64,000 nucleotides of DNA. It comes from Klebsiella indica. GTDB taxonomy: Bacteria > Pseudomonadota > Gammaproteobacteria > Enterobacterales > Enterobacteriaceae. Below the pieces are notes generated by a model. That model was not told the DNA's origin and did no database searches. It saw only the letters and a list, made by a program, of their open reading frames with translations. The DNA is taken from the NCBI RefSeq assembly GCF_005860775.1, contig NZ_VCHQ01000007.1, forward strand, positions 150,312-214,311. Direction: 5' to 3'. Of this stretch, positions 38,704 through 49,314 are shown in pieces (position 1 is the first letter of the stretch; the number at the start of each line of letters is the position of its first letter). Both the position numbers and the translations under genes were made by a program.

Positions 38704-40812
38704 TTAGTGGGCACGTTTAACCTGAGTCACCAGGTTATCTGCATCAGCAGGCATCGCCTGGTAAGGGGTCTCTTTCGCCGTCGGTTTGTCCTCTTTCAGC
38801 GCCGCCAGCGCGGTCTTAATGGAGAACAGCGCCAGCACCACAACCACTACCATAAAGAAGATGGTCAGACCGGCATCCAGACGGTTGTTAAACACCAGTT
38901 GCGCCAGTTGCGATTCACTGTACTGTGACGGGATATTACCGCTATCGATCATCGCCTGAAACTTATTAGCTATCGCCAGGAACCCGACTTTAGTATCGGG
39001 ACTGAAGGATTTCTGCCAGCCCGCCGTCAGGGTACAAATCAGCAGCCAGGCGGTCGGCAACAGCGCCACCCACGCATAGCGCTGGCGTTTCATCTTAAAC
39101 AGTACCACCGCACAGAGCATCAGAGCCATCCCTGCCAGCATCTGGTTGGCGATACCAAACAGCGGCCACAGGGTATTGATACCGCCGAGCGGGTCAACGA
39201 CGCCCTGATGCAGGAAGTATCCCCACGCCAGCACGCACAGCGCCGTCGCCAGCAGGTTGGCTGGCAGGGAGCTGGTTTGCTTCAATCCGGGGCTGATTAC
39301 GCCCAGCAGGTCCTGGAGCATAAAGCGCGCCGCCCGCGTTCCCGCATCCACCGCCGTCAGGATAAACAGCGCCTCGAACAGAATCGCGAAGTGATACCAG
39401 AACGAGACGTCCATCAGGCCGCCCAACGCACCGTGCAGAATATAGGCCATCCCCACCGCCAGGGTCGGCGCGCCGCCCGCACGGGAAATGATCGACTGTT
39501 CACCCACTTCGTTGGCTATCTGGTGGAGCGTATCCGGCGTCACCGTAAAGCCCCAACCGCTTACCACCTGCGCCGCCGATGCCACCACATCGACCACACC
39601 TGCCGGCGCCAGCACCGCCATCGGACTGTTCATCGCAAAGTAGACGCCCGGATCAATAACACAGGCCGCCACCAGCGCCATAATCGCCACGAAGGACTCC
39701 ATCAGCATGCCGCCATAGCCGATAAAGCAGGCTTGCCCTTCATTGGCCAGCATTTTCGGCGTGGTGCCGGAAGAGATCAGGGCATGGAAGCCGGACACCG
39801 CGCCGCAGGCAATGGTAATAAACAGGAACGGGAACAGATCGCCGCTCCACACCGGGCCGGTACCGTCGATAAACTTAGTCAGCGCGGGCATGGTCAGGGT
39901 CGGGCGCATAATCAGGATACCAATCGCCAGCCCCACGATGGTGCCGATTTTCAGGAAAGTAGAGAGGTAGTCCCGCGGAGCCAGCAGCAGCCACACCGGC
40001 AGCACAGCGGCAATAAAGCCGTAACCCACCAGAATCCAGGTTAACTGCACGCCGGTATAATCAAACCACGGCGCCCAGGTGGGGCTTTCCGCCACCCAGC
40101 CGCCGGAAATGATGGCGAATACCAGCATCACCAGGCCAATCACCGACACCTCGCCAATGCGGCCGGGACGCAGATAGCGAATATAAATACCCATGAAAAT
40201 CGCCAGCGGAATGGTGAAGGCCACGGTGTAGGTTCCCCACGGGCTGTGGGTCAGCGCTTTCACCACGATCATCGCCAGCACCGCGAGGATAATCACCATA
40301 ATCATAAAACAGGCCACCAGCGCCAGTACACCAGCGGCCGGGCCCATCTCTTCTTTCACCAGTTCGCCGAGCGAACGCCCGTCGCGACGGGTGGAAACGA
40401 ACAGCACCATAAAGTCCTGTACCGCCCCGGCCAGCACCACACCCGCGAGGAGCCAGATCATCCCCGGCAGGTAGCCCATTTGCGCCGCCAGCACCGGGCC
40501 AACCAGCGGCCCCGCTCCGGCAATAGCCGCAAAATGGTGACCGAACAGCACTTTTTTATCGGTCGGCACATAGTCGAGGCCATCATTGTGACACACCGCC
40601 GGGGTCATCCGCGTCGGGTCGACCGACAGCACATTGTTGGCGATATACAGTCCATAGAAACGATAGGCGATCAGATAAACGCAGACTGCCGCGACGACAA
40701 TCCATAGCGCGTTGATCTGTTCTCCACGATTTAGCGCGATATAACCAAGGGCAAAGGCTCCGATAACGGAGAGCAGTGTCCAGATGAGGTATTTCCCTGA
40801 ATTATTCATCAT
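38704..40812 (-). CDS. cstA: Carbon starvation protein / pyruvate and peptide transporter CstA
   Basis: 702-residue polytopic inner-membrane protein (16-18 hydrophobic segments) with N-terminal CstA and C-terminal CstA_5TM domains. In E. coli it is induced on carbon starvation (cAMP-CRP, CsrA) and takes up pyruvate and peptides. KKVLFGHHFAAIAGAGPLVGP near residue 85 is the family signature. A second ATG lies one codon inside. ybdD follows 54 bases downstream. Confidence 0.95.
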   Translation of the reverse strand: MMNNSGKYLIWTLLSVIGAFALGYIALNRGEQINALWIVVAAVCVYLIAYRFYGLYIANNVLSVDPTRMTPAVCHNDGLDYVPTDKKVLFGHHFAAIAGAGPLVGPVLAAQMGYLPGMIWLLAGVVLAGAVQDFMVLFVSTRRDGRSLGELVKEEMGPAAGVLALVACFMIMVIILAVLAMIVVKALTHSPWGTYTVAFTIPLAIFMGIYIRYLRPGRIGEVSVIGLVMLVFAIISGGWVAESPTWAPWFDYTGVQLTWILVGYGFIAAVLPVWLLLAPRDYLSTFLKIGTIVGLAIGILIMRPTLTMPALTKFIDGTGPVWSGDLFPFLFITIACGAVSGFHALISSGTTPKMLANEGQACFIGYGGMLMESFVAIMALVAACVIDPGVYFAMNSPMAVLAPAGVVDVVASAAQVVSGWGFTVTPDTLHQIANEVGEQSIISRAGGAPTLAVGMAYILHGALGGLMDVSFWYHFAILFEALFILTAVDAGTRAARFMLQDLLGVISPGLKQTSSLPANLLATALCVLAWGYFLHQGVVDPLGGINTLWPLFGIANQMLAGMALMLCAVVLFKMKRQRYAWVALLPTAWLLICTLTAGWQKSFSPDTKVGFLAIANKFQAMIDSGNIPSQYSESQLAQLVFNNRLDAGLTIFFMVVVVVLALFSIKTALAALKEDKPTAKETPYQAMPADADNLVTQVKRAH

Positions 40813-41066
40813 TGTGTTCCACAGGTAGGATAAGCAGGATGTTACAATTTGTTTCTAGAACACAATGCGGATTCTAACAACTCTGAAACGATACAGATGT
40901 CGCCTGGCGGCAAGGATTTATCTCACATTGCAAGCGAGATCACTTCTGGCAGGAAAATAAATGAAAATGGTTATCGATAACGTTTCCCGGATCGCGGTTA
41001 CGTCCCTGAGGCCGCATTACGGTTACGTTCCCCGTCAGGATACGACCTAACGGGGAAAAGGATACC

Positions 41067-41480
41067 TCAGCCAAGTACCATCGTGCCCAGGCGACAGGTG
41101 CAGCAGCGCCTTCCTCTTTCGTCGAAGATGGTGATTTCCCAGCTCTGGCCCTGACGTCCCAGGTGCAGCGGTCGGCATTCGCCGCGGACTTTGCCGCTGG
41201 AGACCGCCCGGTGATGGGTGGCGTTGAGTTCGGTTCCCACCACGCACTGGCCCTCTTCGGTCATCAGCCATCCCGCCATGGAACCCAGCGTCTCCGCCAG
41301 CGCCGCCGACGCACCGCCGTGCAGCAGGCCAAACGGCTGATGAGTACGCGCATCAACCGGCATTTCCGCCTCCAGCACGCCCTCCTCCAGGCGGGTATAA
41401 ACGATCCCCAGATGCGCCACCATGGTATTTGCGCTGGTGGCGTTCAGTTCATCCAGCGTCATTTGACGTTTCCAGGCCAT
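41067..41480 (-). CDS. entH: Enterobactin proofreading thioesterase EntH (YbdB)
   Basis: 137-residue hot-dog-fold thioesterase that clears wrongly loaded acyl groups from EntB/EntF carrier domains. The active-site helix [14 protein letters not shown] carries the catalytic Glu near residue 63. Last gene of entCEBAH; its start directly adjoins the entA stop. Confidence 0.95.
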   Translation of the reverse strand: MAWKRQMTLDELNATSANTMVAHLGIVYTRLEEGVLEAEMPVDARTHQPFGLLHGGASAALAETLGSMAGWLMTEEGQCVVGTELNATHHRAVSSGKVRGECRPLHLGRQGQSWEITIFDERGRRCCTCRLGTMVLG

Positions 41481-42236
41481 TTACGCCCCCAGCGTGGAGC
41501 CGCCGTCCACCACGATATCCTGCAGCGTGATATGGCTTGCGTGATCGGAAGCGAGGAACAGGATAGTATCCGCAATCTCCTGCGGGCGGGCAATTTTCCC
41601 CAGCGGGATACCCAGCTTAAACTGTTCGCCGAAGCCGCGAATCCGCTGCTGTTCAGCATCTTCGCTGACCCACAGCGTCCGCTGCATATCGGTGTCCGTC
41701 GATCCAGGCGAAACCACATTACAGCGCACGCCGCTGCCCGCCAGCTCCAGGCCGACGGTCAGCGCCAGGCTCTTCAGCGCCGCTTTCGATGCGCCGTAAG
41801 CGCTCATACCGATGCGCGGGGTATGCGCGGCGTCGGAGGCCACAGTGACGATCGCGCCGCCTTTCTGGCGACGAAACTGCGCCATCGTCTGCTGGAACAG
41901 ATTAAACGCTCCGCCGACGTTGACCGCGAAAGTCTGCTGCCACTCTTCCAGAGTCAGCGTATCGGTCGCCCCCATCCGCAAAATTCCCGCCGCATTAACC
42001 AGTACATCAAGCCGCTCAACGCTCTCCAGCAGACGGCCGCACACCTGCGCCACCTGCTGCGCGTCGGCAACGTTCAGCGTCTCGGTGGCGAACGGATAGC
42101 TCTCGCCGTCAAACGCCAGATCAAATCCCGTCACCGTTGCGCCAGCGTCAACAAACGCCAGCGCCGTGGCGTAGCCGATGCCTTTGCCTGCTCCGGTAAC
42201 CCACACGGTCTGACCGTGAAAATCCAGTCCGGCCAT
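41481..42236 (-). CDS. entA: 2,3-dihydro-2,3-dihydroxybenzoate dehydrogenase EntA
   Basis: 251-residue NAD-dependent short-chain dehydrogenase that oxidises 2,3-dihydro-DHB to 2,3-dihydroxybenzoate. Rossmann motif TGAGKGIG at about 13-20 and catalytic YxxxK in SAYGASKAALK near 147. Start overlaps the entB stop by one base. Confidence 0.96.
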   Translation of the reverse strand: MAGLDFHGQTVWVTGAGKGIGYATALAFVDAGATVTGFDLAFDGESYPFATETLNVADAQQVAQVCGRLLESVERLDVLVNAAGILRMGATDTLTLEEWQQTFAVNVGGAFNLFQQTMAQFRRQKGGAIVTVASDAAHTPRIGMSAYGASKAALKSLALTVGLELAGSGVRCNVVSPGSTDTDMQRTLWVSEDAEQQRIRGFGEQFKLGIPLGKIARPQEIADTILFLASDHASHITLQDIVVDGGSTLGA

Positions 42237-43087
42237 TATTTCACCTCACGAGAAAGCAGCGCCCACCAGGCATCGATGGTCGGGTTTTTCGCCAGCACCA
42301 CGAAATCGATATCGCCATGAACCTTACGCCAGCGGGCGGCCAGCGCCATCATACGCACCGAATCCAGACCGTAATCGATAAGGTTTTCATCGTCCAGTGG
42401 CTCATCGGATTCATCCAGCAGCGGCAGCACCAGCGCGCGCAGCGCGGCTTTAGACGCGGGCAACGGCAGCAGTTCTTCGGTCATCACCACGCGGCCACTA
42501 CGTCCGGCGACATATTTCAGCGCCATCAGGTGCTCTTCACGGCTAAAGTCGGCCAGCGCATCGGCAACGAAGAACGGTTTAATGTCGCGCATAAACGCAT
42601 CGGTCGCGGTCGTCATACAGCCAATATGCGCATAAACACCGGTGATGATGAGTTGATCGCGCCCCATCTCTTTCAGCATCTCTTCCAGCGGTGAGCGATG
42701 GAACGCGCTATAGCGCCACTTCACCAGTACGGTGTCGTGCTCATCCGGTGCAAGAGCGGCGATAACCTGCTGCTGTTCCGGCGAGCGGGTCAGACCCGGC
42801 CCCCACATATCGTTGAGCAGCGCGCGATCTTCATCGCTCTGATCTTTCGGCTGCGCGGTGTAAAAGACCGGAATAGCGTTCTGTCTGCAGAAATCGCGCA
42901 ATGCGGCGATATTGGCCACCACTTTTTCCATCATCGCGCTATTCTCGCCCCAGAAATTGAGGAAATACTCCTGCATATCGTGGATTAACAGCGCGGCGCG
43001 GGACGGCTCAAATACCCAGTTCACTTTGTTCGCCGGGATATCGCTGGCTTCCGGCAGCGCGTAAGCCTGTAATTGAGGAATTGCCAT
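42236..43087 (-). CDS. entB: Isochorismatase / aryl carrier protein EntB
   Basis: 283-residue bifunctional protein. The N-terminal isochorismatase domain (about 1-205) makes 2,3-dihydro-DHB. The C-terminal aryl carrier domain has the phosphopantetheine serine at 243 (DYGLDSVRMM), which EntD modifies and EntE loads with dihydroxybenzoate. Confidence 0.96.
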   Translation of the reverse strand: MAIPQLQAYALPEASDIPANKVNWVFEPSRAALLIHDMQEYFLNFWGENSAMMEKVVANIAALRDFCRQNAIPVFYTAQPKDQSDEDRALLNDMWGPGLTRSPEQQQVIAALAPDEHDTVLVKWRYSAFHRSPLEEMLKEMGRDQLIITGVYAHIGCMTTATDAFMRDIKPFFVADALADFSREEHLMALKYVAGRSGRVVMTEELLPLPASKAALRALVLPLLDESDEPLDDENLIDYGLDSVRMMALAARWRKVHGDIDFVVLAKNPTIDAWWALLSREVK

Positions 43088-43100
43088 TCTGTCTTCTCCT

Positions 43101-44711
43101 TCAGCCCAGCTTGCGTTCAGCCAGCCACTGACGTAATTGTTTTTTATCGACTTTGCCCACCGGCGTTAGCGGCAGCGCATCAACGCACTCCACGCGGTCG
43201 GGAAGTTTAAATTCGGCGACCCCTTGTTCGCGCAGGAAACGGCGTACCGCCACCGCGCGCAGAGGTTCGCTCACTACCAGATACGCACAGCTCTTTTCAC
43301 CCAGCAGGCTGTCTTCCATGCTCACCAGCGCGGCGTGGATCACCGCAGGATGACGCAGCAGCAGGTTCTCGATCTCTTCCGCTGCGATCTTTTCACCGCC
43401 GCGGTTGATCTGATCTTTTTCCCGCCCCTGCACGGTGATATAGCCATCTTCATCGATCGAAATCAGATCGCCAGAACAGTAGAAACCGTTAGCATCAAAG
43501 GCTTCGGCATTATGCTGCGGGCTCTTGTAATAGCCGCGGAAGGTGTATGGGCCACGGGTCATCAGACGCCCCACTGCGCCGCGCGGCAGCGGATTACCGT
43601 CTGCGTCCGCCACCCACACTTCATCGTCCGGGCACATTGGGCAGCCCTGGGTATTGATAATCCGCTCCAGGCTATCGTTAAGACGGGTGTAGTTCACCAG
43701 CCCCTCGGCCATACCAAAGACCTGCTGAAGCTGACAGCCAATTTCCGCCGGGATACGGGCGGCGAGCGTCGCGGACAGGCGCGCTCCGCCAACCTGCAGC
43801 AGTTGTAGCGATTGCAACTGAGAGTTGCTGCCCGCGCTATGGATCTCCTGAAGCCACAGACTTACCGCCGGGGGAACCAGCGAGGTTACGTTGATTTGGT
43901 GTTTTTCAATCAGCGGAAAGCATAACGTCGCGCTCGGATCGTGGGCCAGTACCACCACGCCGCCGGCAAGAAACACGCCTAACGACCCCGGCGAACTCAT
44001 GGCGTAGTTATGCGCAGCGGGAAGCGCATTCAGATAGCGTGTTTCGGCGCTAATCCCGCAAAGTTCATTACTGCGGCGAATGCTGTAGTCGTAATCGTTA
44101 TGGGTGCGGGGAATAAGCTTCGGCGTACCGGTACTGCCGCCGGAAAGCTGGAAAAACGCCACTTCATCGGCCGGTGTCGGATTGGCGATAAAGTTGTCAG
44201 CCGGACGCGCAATGGCCGCCGTCAGGCTCTGCTCTCCGCTGTCGTTCAGCAGCAACACGGCACGTACCGACGCGTGTTGGGCAATGAAAGCGTTAAGAAA
44301 CGTATCATCCGCAAACAGCGCATGTTGGCGATCGGCAATCAACAAAGCCGGTGCAATCTGCGCGGCGTAGGCGTTCAGCTCGCTACGCTGATGGCTGAAC
44401 AGCGCGTTAACCGGCGCGACGCCGATACGCAGCAGCGCAAAAAATGTAATGTAGAATTCCGCGACATTCCCCAGATGCACCAGCGCCGTTTCGCCGCGCC
44501 GGAGGCCCTGACGCTGTAACGAGGCGCCGAGATTATCCACCAGGCGATTAAATTCACGATAGCTGTAGCGCCTGTCACCATCAATAATGGCGGTGGCGTC
44601 GTTTTCCGCATGTCGGGTAATCAGGTTAGTGAGCGGCAAATCCTGCCAGTAGCCTTTTTGCCGGTAGCGGGCCGCGAAATCTTCCGGCCAGCGATTAAAT
44701 TCGATCATCAT
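43101..44711 (-). CDS. entE: 2,3-dihydroxybenzoate-AMP ligase EntE
   Basis: 536-residue adenylation enzyme that activates DHB and loads it on EntB. AMP-binding signature [14 protein letters not shown] near residue 190 and the C-terminal catalytic lysine motif [15 protein letters not shown] second in-frame ATG one codon in is equally possible as start. Follows entC by nine bases. Confidence 0.96.
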   Translation of the reverse strand: MMIEFNRWPEDFAARYRQKGYWQDLPLTNLITRHAENDATAIIDGDRRYSYREFNRLVDNLGASLQRQGLRRGETALVHLGNVAEFYITFFALLRIGVAPVNALFSHQRSELNAYAAQIAPALLIADRQHALFADDTFLNAFIAQHASVRAVLLLNDSGEQSLTAAIARPADNFIANPTPADEVAFFQLSGGSTGTPKLIPRTHNDYDYSIRRSNELCGISAETRYLNALPAAHNYAMSSPGSLGVFLAGGVVVLAHDPSATLCFPLIEKHQINVTSLVPPAVSLWLQEIHSAGSNSQLQSLQLLQVGGARLSATLAARIPAEIGCQLQQVFGMAEGLVNYTRLNDSLERIINTQGCPMCPDDEVWVADADGNPLPRGAVGRLMTRGPYTFRGYYKSPQHNAEAFDANGFYCSGDLISIDEDGYITVQGREKDQINRGGEKIAAEEIENLLLRHPAVIHAALVSMEDSLLGEKSCAYLVVSEPLRAVAVRRFLREQGVAEFKLPDRVECVDALPLTPVGKVDKKQLRQWLAERKLG

Positions 44712-44720
44712 AGTCCCTTA

Positions 44721-45899
44721 TTATTGCAAGCCGAATACATTCAGCATGGTGGTCAATTTGACGCCGGTTTCCCGCCATTCGCCCAAAGGTGAAGAGGCAG
44801 GAACGATACCGGCGCCCGCAAACAGCCGTAGCGTGCGCTGATGCAGGCGAGCGCAGCGGATCGTCACCACCCACTCGCCGTTGCCTTCGTCATCGCACCA
44901 GCCGACGATACCGCCAAACAGCTGGCGTTCGAACGGCTCCAGCTCGCTAATCAGGCGCTTAGCCACCTGATGCGGGAAGCCGCTGAGGGCTGGCGTCGGG
45001 TGCAGCAGGCAGGCCAGCGACATGGCATTCTCTTTTCCCTGAGCGGTACCCTGAATCTGCGTTCCCAGATGCCACAAGGTCGGCGTGGAGATCAGTTGCG
45101 GAGAATCCGGCAGAGAGAGCGCGCTGCTGCGCGGGGCTAATAGCGTTTTCATCGCCTGAACAACCAGTTCATGCTCATGACGATCTTTTTCTGACGCCAT
45201 CAGCTTGCCCCCCGCTTCACGATCCAGAACATCATCCGGCTGACGCCTGGCCGAACCGGCCAGCGGCAGAGAGCTAAAATGCGCACCTTCTTTACGCAGC
45301 AGCAGTTCCGGACTGGCTCCTAACAGCACACCGCCATCTGATAACGGCACGTGGAAGTTAAAACTGGCCGGATTCTGGGCAATCAGGCGCTCCAGCAGTA
45401 CGCCGCTATCAACCCGTTCCTGAGTGGTGATATCGATCAAACGCGACAGGACCACCTTATCCACTTCCGGCGTCGCGGTCAGCGCTGCCGCGCGTTCAAC
45501 CATCGCCATAAATGTATCCTGCTCAGGGATCTCCTGGCGCTGAACAATATCCACCATTGGCGCTTGCCCCGACTCAAAACGTGCGGAGCGCTGTTTTTCA
45601 GTACGGGAGAATGCCTCCCAACTTGCGGGAATAAACAGCTCGGATGGCTCATTTGTATCAAACGGGATCGCACCGACCATCACGGGTTCAGCGATCCCGT
45701 TAGCCCGCGCGGCTTTAAAAGCGGCGGCCATTTTTTGCTGGAATTCGCCGTTGAGATTATCGCCATCAGCGGCAGGATGCGAAAATCGACTAAAGCAGCC
45801 AGATGTTCTGAAACTGCGATACGGCGACATAAAGAAGAAGCTTTCCGGCGGCAGGGTCATTTTTTTCTCCCGAACATCCTCAGCCAAAGACGTTTCCAT
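44721..45899 (-). CDS. entC: Isochorismate synthase EntC
   Basis: 392-residue chorismate-binding enzyme making isochorismate, the first committed step of enterobactin synthesis. Family signatures: RQPDDVLDREA with SEKDRHEHELV near 235-255, and the C-terminal RLFAGAGIVPASSPLGEW. First gene of the entCEBAH operon, divergent from fepB behind a Fur-type control region. Confidence 0.96.
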   Translation of the reverse strand: METSLAEDVREKKMTLPPESFFFMSPYRSFRTSGCFSRFSHPAADGDNLNGEFQQKMAAAFKAARANGIAEPVMVGAIPFDTNEPSELFIPASWEAFSRTEKQRSARFESGQAPMVDIVQRQEIPEQDTFMAMVERAAALTATPEVDKVVLSRLIDITTQERVDSGVLLERLIAQNPASFNFHVPLSDGGVLLGASPELLLRKEGAHFSSLPLAGSARRQPDDVLDREAGGKLMASEKDRHEHELVVQAMKTLLAPRSSALSLPDSPQLISTPTLWHLGTQIQGTAQGKENAMSLACLLHPTPALSGFPHQVAKRLISELEPFERQLFGGIVGWCDDEGNGEWVVTIRCARLHQRTLRLFAGAGIVPASSPLGEWRETGVKLTTMLNVFGLQ

Positions 45900-46352
45900 A
45901 TATACCCGTCATACTCTACGTTGCAGATGCGTTCGCTACGGCGCCCCGGTGCATTATTGAGACTTGCCCTCTTGCAGATACTTACCGGCGTAATTTCCCG
46001 GGAATACGGTCTCTCTGCAGGGCGCCATCAGCGGTCGTTCAAATTCGGCTCTGCCGAATTTGTCGCCACGTGACTCGACCTGAAGGATTCTCCCCTTCGG
46101 GAGCGCGCAAACGTGGTTTAAAGCGGTTAACCATTGTGCCCTGAAACTCGCATGATTTAGGGTATAACCCTCAAAAAAAATGATAAAAAGGATTACGAAT
46201 AATTATCATTTATATTTTGGTTCGCTAACCTAAAAGGTATTGCTCTACATGTCAACCTGCAGATAGCATGTTGTGCTGCTTACACAGGGCCCCACACAGC
46301 ACAACGCTGAAAACCAGCAGCATTTATCACAACTTAATCAGGATGCGAATTC
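45900..46352. promoter_or_regulatory. entC/fepB divergent control region
   Basis: 453 bases without a gene. It holds a Fur-box-like run near 46180-46210 and two hairpins on the entC side. One is CAAATTCGGC/GCCGAATTTG with loop TCT (46040-46062); the other is CTCCC/GGGAG (46090-46103). The hairpins would lie in the entC leader or between the two promoters. No open frame here looks coding. Confidence 0.65.
46180..46209. promoter_or_regulatory. Fur box, entC/fepB
   Basis: GATTACGAATAATTATCAT (46191-46209) keeps most of the Fur 19-mer (GATAATGATAATCATTATC), and the adjacent TGATAAAAAG adds an overlapping half-site. Position between divergent iron-uptake operons supports it. Confidence 0.65.
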
Positions 46353-47312
46353 GTGAATTTCTCCACCTTTTGCCGCCATATTCTCCTCGCCAGCGGGCTG
46401 GCATTTTTAGGAATTAGTTCAGTGCTGGCTGCGGACTGGCCGCGTCAGATTACCGACAGTCGCGGGACGCATACGCTGGAAAGCCAGCCGCTGCGCATTG
46501 TCTCCACCAGCGTGACATTAACCGGTTCGCTGCTGGCGATTGACGCGCCGGTAGTCGCCAGTGGCGCCACGACGCCAAATAACCGCGTCGCCGACGATCA
46601 GGGGTTTCTGCGTCAGTGGAGCGAAGTGGCAAAAGCGCGCAAGCTATCGCGGCTCTATATTGGCGAGCCAAGCGCCGAAGCGGTCGCCGCCCAAATGCCG
46701 GATCTGATTCTGATTAGCGCCACCGGCGGCGACTCAGCGATAGCGCTCTACGATCAACTGTCGACGATTGCCCCGACGCTTATCATCAACTACGACGATA
46801 AGAGCTGGCAGGCGCTGCTGACCGAACTGGGGCAGATTACGGGCCATGAAAAACAGGCCGCTGAACGGATTGCTGAATTTGATAAAAAGCTGGCGGCACT
46901 TAAAGAGAAGATGACGCTGCCGCCACAACCGGTCACTGCGCTGGTCTACACCGCCGCCGCCCATAGCGCCAATATCTGGACGAAAGAGTCTGCCCAGGGG
47001 CAAATGCTCGAACAATTGGGTTTCACGCTCGCAACCCTACCTACGGGGCTGCACGCCAGCCACAGCCAGGGGAAGCGTCATGATATTGTGCAACTGGGCG
47101 GTGAGAATTTAGCCGCCGGGCTGAACGGCCAGAGTCTGTTCCTGTTCGCTGGCGATCAAAAAGATGCTGATGCGATTTACGCTAATCCCCTGCTGTCACA
47201 TCTGCCGGCGGTAGCAGGCAAGCGTGTTTATCCACTGGGGACGGAAACCTTCCGCCTCGACTACTATAGCGCCCTGCTGGTGCTACAGCGTTTGTCGGCG
47301 CTTTTCGGTTAA
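46353..47312 (+). CDS. fepB: Ferric enterobactin periplasmic binding protein FepB
   Basis: 319-residue periplasmic binding protein delivering ferric enterobactin to FepDGC. Signal peptide to about residue 27 (ISSVLAA), then the mature start [16 protein letters not shown] and the TroA/FhuD-type fold. GTG start preceded by AGGATG. Confidence 0.95.
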   Translation: MNFSTFCRHILLASGLAFLGISSVLAADWPRQITDSRGTHTLESQPLRIVSTSVTLTGSLLAIDAPVVASGATTPNNRVADDQGFLRQWSEVAKARKLSRLYIGEPSAEAVAAQMPDLILISATGGDSAIALYDQLSTIAPTLIINYDDKSWQALLTELGQITGHEKQAAERIAEFDKKLAALKEKMTLPPQPVTALVYTAAAHSANIWTKESAQGQMLEQLGFTLATLPTGLHASHSQGKRHDIVQLGGENLAAGLNGQSLFLFAGDQKDADAIYANPLLSHLPAVAGKRVYPLGTETFRLDYYSALLVLQRLSALFG

Positions 47313-47361
47313 CGGGTCATCGGCGTGGTCGGCGGCGGCGTTTGTCAACAGCAATCACTTT

Positions 47362-47906
47362 TCGGTGGTTCTGGCGAAAATGGCATTTTTCGTTTTCACC
47401 CATTCAGATTCCGTGGACTATTCCGTTCACTATAAATACGCGGATATTCGTTATATCCACAGCGTGTGAACGGGCAGGGGGACGTTTCGCCCGTCCCCCT
47501 GCACCCCCGGCATGGCGCTGAAAACCTGCCGCTGCGCGGTCCGCTCCACTCCGGCTTCATCTGGCGGACCGGGCGGGACTCGACGCTACTCGTCCCATCC
47601 CTGGGACTCGCCCTTCCAGGGCCAGCGCAAGCGCTGTTCAAAATTGCTCCCGGTAATTTTGTCCCTGTCTCGACCCGCCCTCTGGCCGCCGTCCTGGCGG
47701 CCAGTCCTGGATGCGCGCCTGCGTTCTCGCCAGGTTTCCTTGATGCGCCCAACCCCCATGCGGTGAGTCCGTTATTCGTCAGGGGCTTTTCAGAGGCTGA
47801 AAGTCATAAAAAAGTTATATCCTTTATATTTCAGCCCGTATCAGCTCAGTTAGTGAATCAACCGAATTAGGTTTTCGTTTAAACCACCGATTAACGGAAC
47901 CGCTCA
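47362..47906 (+). repeat. Multi-hairpin dispersed repeat, copy 3
   Basis: Nearly identical to copy 2 over their shared length and in the same orientation, but without its long outer arms; it ends with GGTGGTT at the left and AACCACC plus about 18 bases at the right. It holds the full hairpin series: 47475-47501 (10-bp stem), GTCCCA/TGGGAC (47592-47607), GCCCT/AGGGC (47610-47622), AGCGC/GCGCT (47624-47635), AAAATT/AATTTT (47640-47660), CTGGCCGCC/GGCGGCCAG. It lies between convergent fepB and entS, where E. coli has almost no spacer. The rest of the 648-bp gap holds nothing recognisable. Confidence 0.78.
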
Positions 47907-47960
47907 ACAAATCGTAACCCAGGTAAATCCCCCTGAACTGACCACCGCCAGCAACATCAA

Positions 47961-49202
47961 CTAGCTTTCGCTCACCGCATCAGGGCGCTGAAAACGACGC
48001 AGTTCGCGCAGCAATCCCACCAGCACGATGCCAACAATCACCAGCGCCCAGCCGCTGACGCTCGCTGAAGCCACCGGCGTCAGAATCGCGCCGAGACCGC
48101 CAAGCAGCGCCGCGCCTATCGCATCGCCGGTCACGTTCTGCGCAGTCCACAAACCGTTGATCCGGCCAAGCATATTTTCCGGGGTTTGGGTTTGAATCAA
48201 CGTATATTGCAGCAGCGAGCTTATCGCGCTCAGCCAGCCGAATAACGCCAGACACAGCGCCCCCAGTTCCCACACCGGCATCAGGCTAAACAGCGCAATC
48301 GCGGCAAAAGAACCCACGGTTGTCGCCAGCATCAGCACGCCAGGCTTTGCCGTCTGCGCCAGTTGTCCACTGGTCAACGCCCCCAGCGCCGCGCCCAGAG
48401 GAATCGCGGCATACAGCAGGCCAATCTGCGACGCCGACATCTGCCAGCTTCCGGCCAGCGCCGGATAGAGCACGCGAACCGCGCTGGCCATCGTCAACAA
48501 ACCGCCCAATAGCGCGATGCCGCCAATAAGCGGACTATTGAAGAGGAATCTCAGCCCCGACTGCAATGATTTTAACGGGTGCTCCCGCGGCTGCGGCGGT
48601 GGGGCCAGCAGCGGTAAGCGCAGCAGCGTTAAGGTCGTGATAAAGGTGCCGATCGCCGCCAGGCCATAGTTCCAGGCAACGCCGCCGCTCGCCAGCAGCA
48701 GGCCGCCAATCATCGGTGAAATCACCGAACCCAGGCGCACCGTTAGCATAGTGATCGCCCCCGCCTGCATCAGGTTTTCCCGTCCGACCAGCGCCGGGGT
48801 CGCCGCCAGTAGCGCGGTCACGCCAATGGATGCAAAAAGGCCGTCCCAGATCCCCAACAGATAGATAGCGATTAGCGACGGTTCCGGCAGCATGGCGTTC
48901 AGGCACAGGCCGACAAAGCCAATACCGCAGGTACCCCGCGCCAGCAGGATCAAACGCTTGCGCTCATAGCGATCGGCCAGTACGCCGCCAACCATCAGAC
49001 CGACAAACATTGAGCCGCCGGTTAAGGTCACTGACAGCCCCACCTGCCAGGTTGAGTGGGTCATCATCTGAATTTGCACCGGAATCGCCACGCCCAGCAG
49101 GCCAAGGGACAAAATGGAGATAAAACGAGCGATAAAGACGGCGCGAAAGGCCGGATGAGTTTTCAGCAAGCTGAGGTTCAGCAGCCAGGATTGTCGGTTC
49201 AT
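47961..49202 (-). CDS. entS: Enterobactin exporter EntS
   Basis: 413-residue MFS transporter that exports enterobactin across the inner membrane (formerly YbdA). About 12 hydrophobic segments; MFS loop motif [15 protein letters not shown] near residue 72. Divergent from fepD across a Fur-type operator. Confidence 0.95.
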   Translation of the reverse strand: MNRQSWLLNLSLLKTHPAFRAVFIARFISILSLGLLGVAIPVQIQMMTHSTWQVGLSVTLTGGSMFVGLMVGGVLADRYERKRLILLARGTCGIGFVGLCLNAMLPEPSLIAIYLLGIWDGLFASIGVTALLAATPALVGRENLMQAGAITMLTVRLGSVISPMIGGLLLASGGVAWNYGLAAIGTFITTLTLLRLPLLAPPPQPREHPLKSLQSGLRFLFNSPLIGGIALLGGLLTMASAVRVLYPALAGSWQMSASQIGLLYAAIPLGAALGALTSGQLAQTAKPGVLMLATTVGSFAAIALFSLMPVWELGALCLALFGWLSAISSLLQYTLIQTQTPENMLGRINGLWTAQNVTGDAIGAALLGGLGAILTPVASASVSGWALVIVGIVLVGLLRELRRFQRPDAVSES

Positions 49203-49271
49203 GACAGCGCCTTGTTATTATTTTCCATACCATTTTTAGGGGTGCACATGCTAACATAACCGGATAAAATC

Positions 49272-49296
49272 GATAACGATAATTGCTATCATTATC
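49272..49296. promoter_or_regulatory. Fur box, entS/fepDGC
   Basis: Reads GATAACGATAATTG then CTATCATTATC, overlapping GATAAT/ATTATC hexamer arrays typical of a double Fur site. It lies in the 112-bp gap between divergent entS and fepD. Confidence 0.82.
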
Positions 49297-49314
49297 AAGT
49301 CAGGGATGTATGCC

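Noticed and set aside
39208..40044. Long plus-strand frame antisense to cstA
   Set aside because: His/Arg/Gln-rich mirror of a strongly biased membrane-protein gene; no start signal or homology.
40813..41066. CRP site upstream of cstA
   Set aside because: TCACATTGCAAGCGAGATCAC near 40923 has CRP-like pieces, but the half-sites are in the wrong relative orientation for a convincing site.
41163..42320. 385-codon frame antisense to entH/entA
   Set aside because: Shadow of GC-skewed codon usage in the ent genes, without a ribosome binding site.
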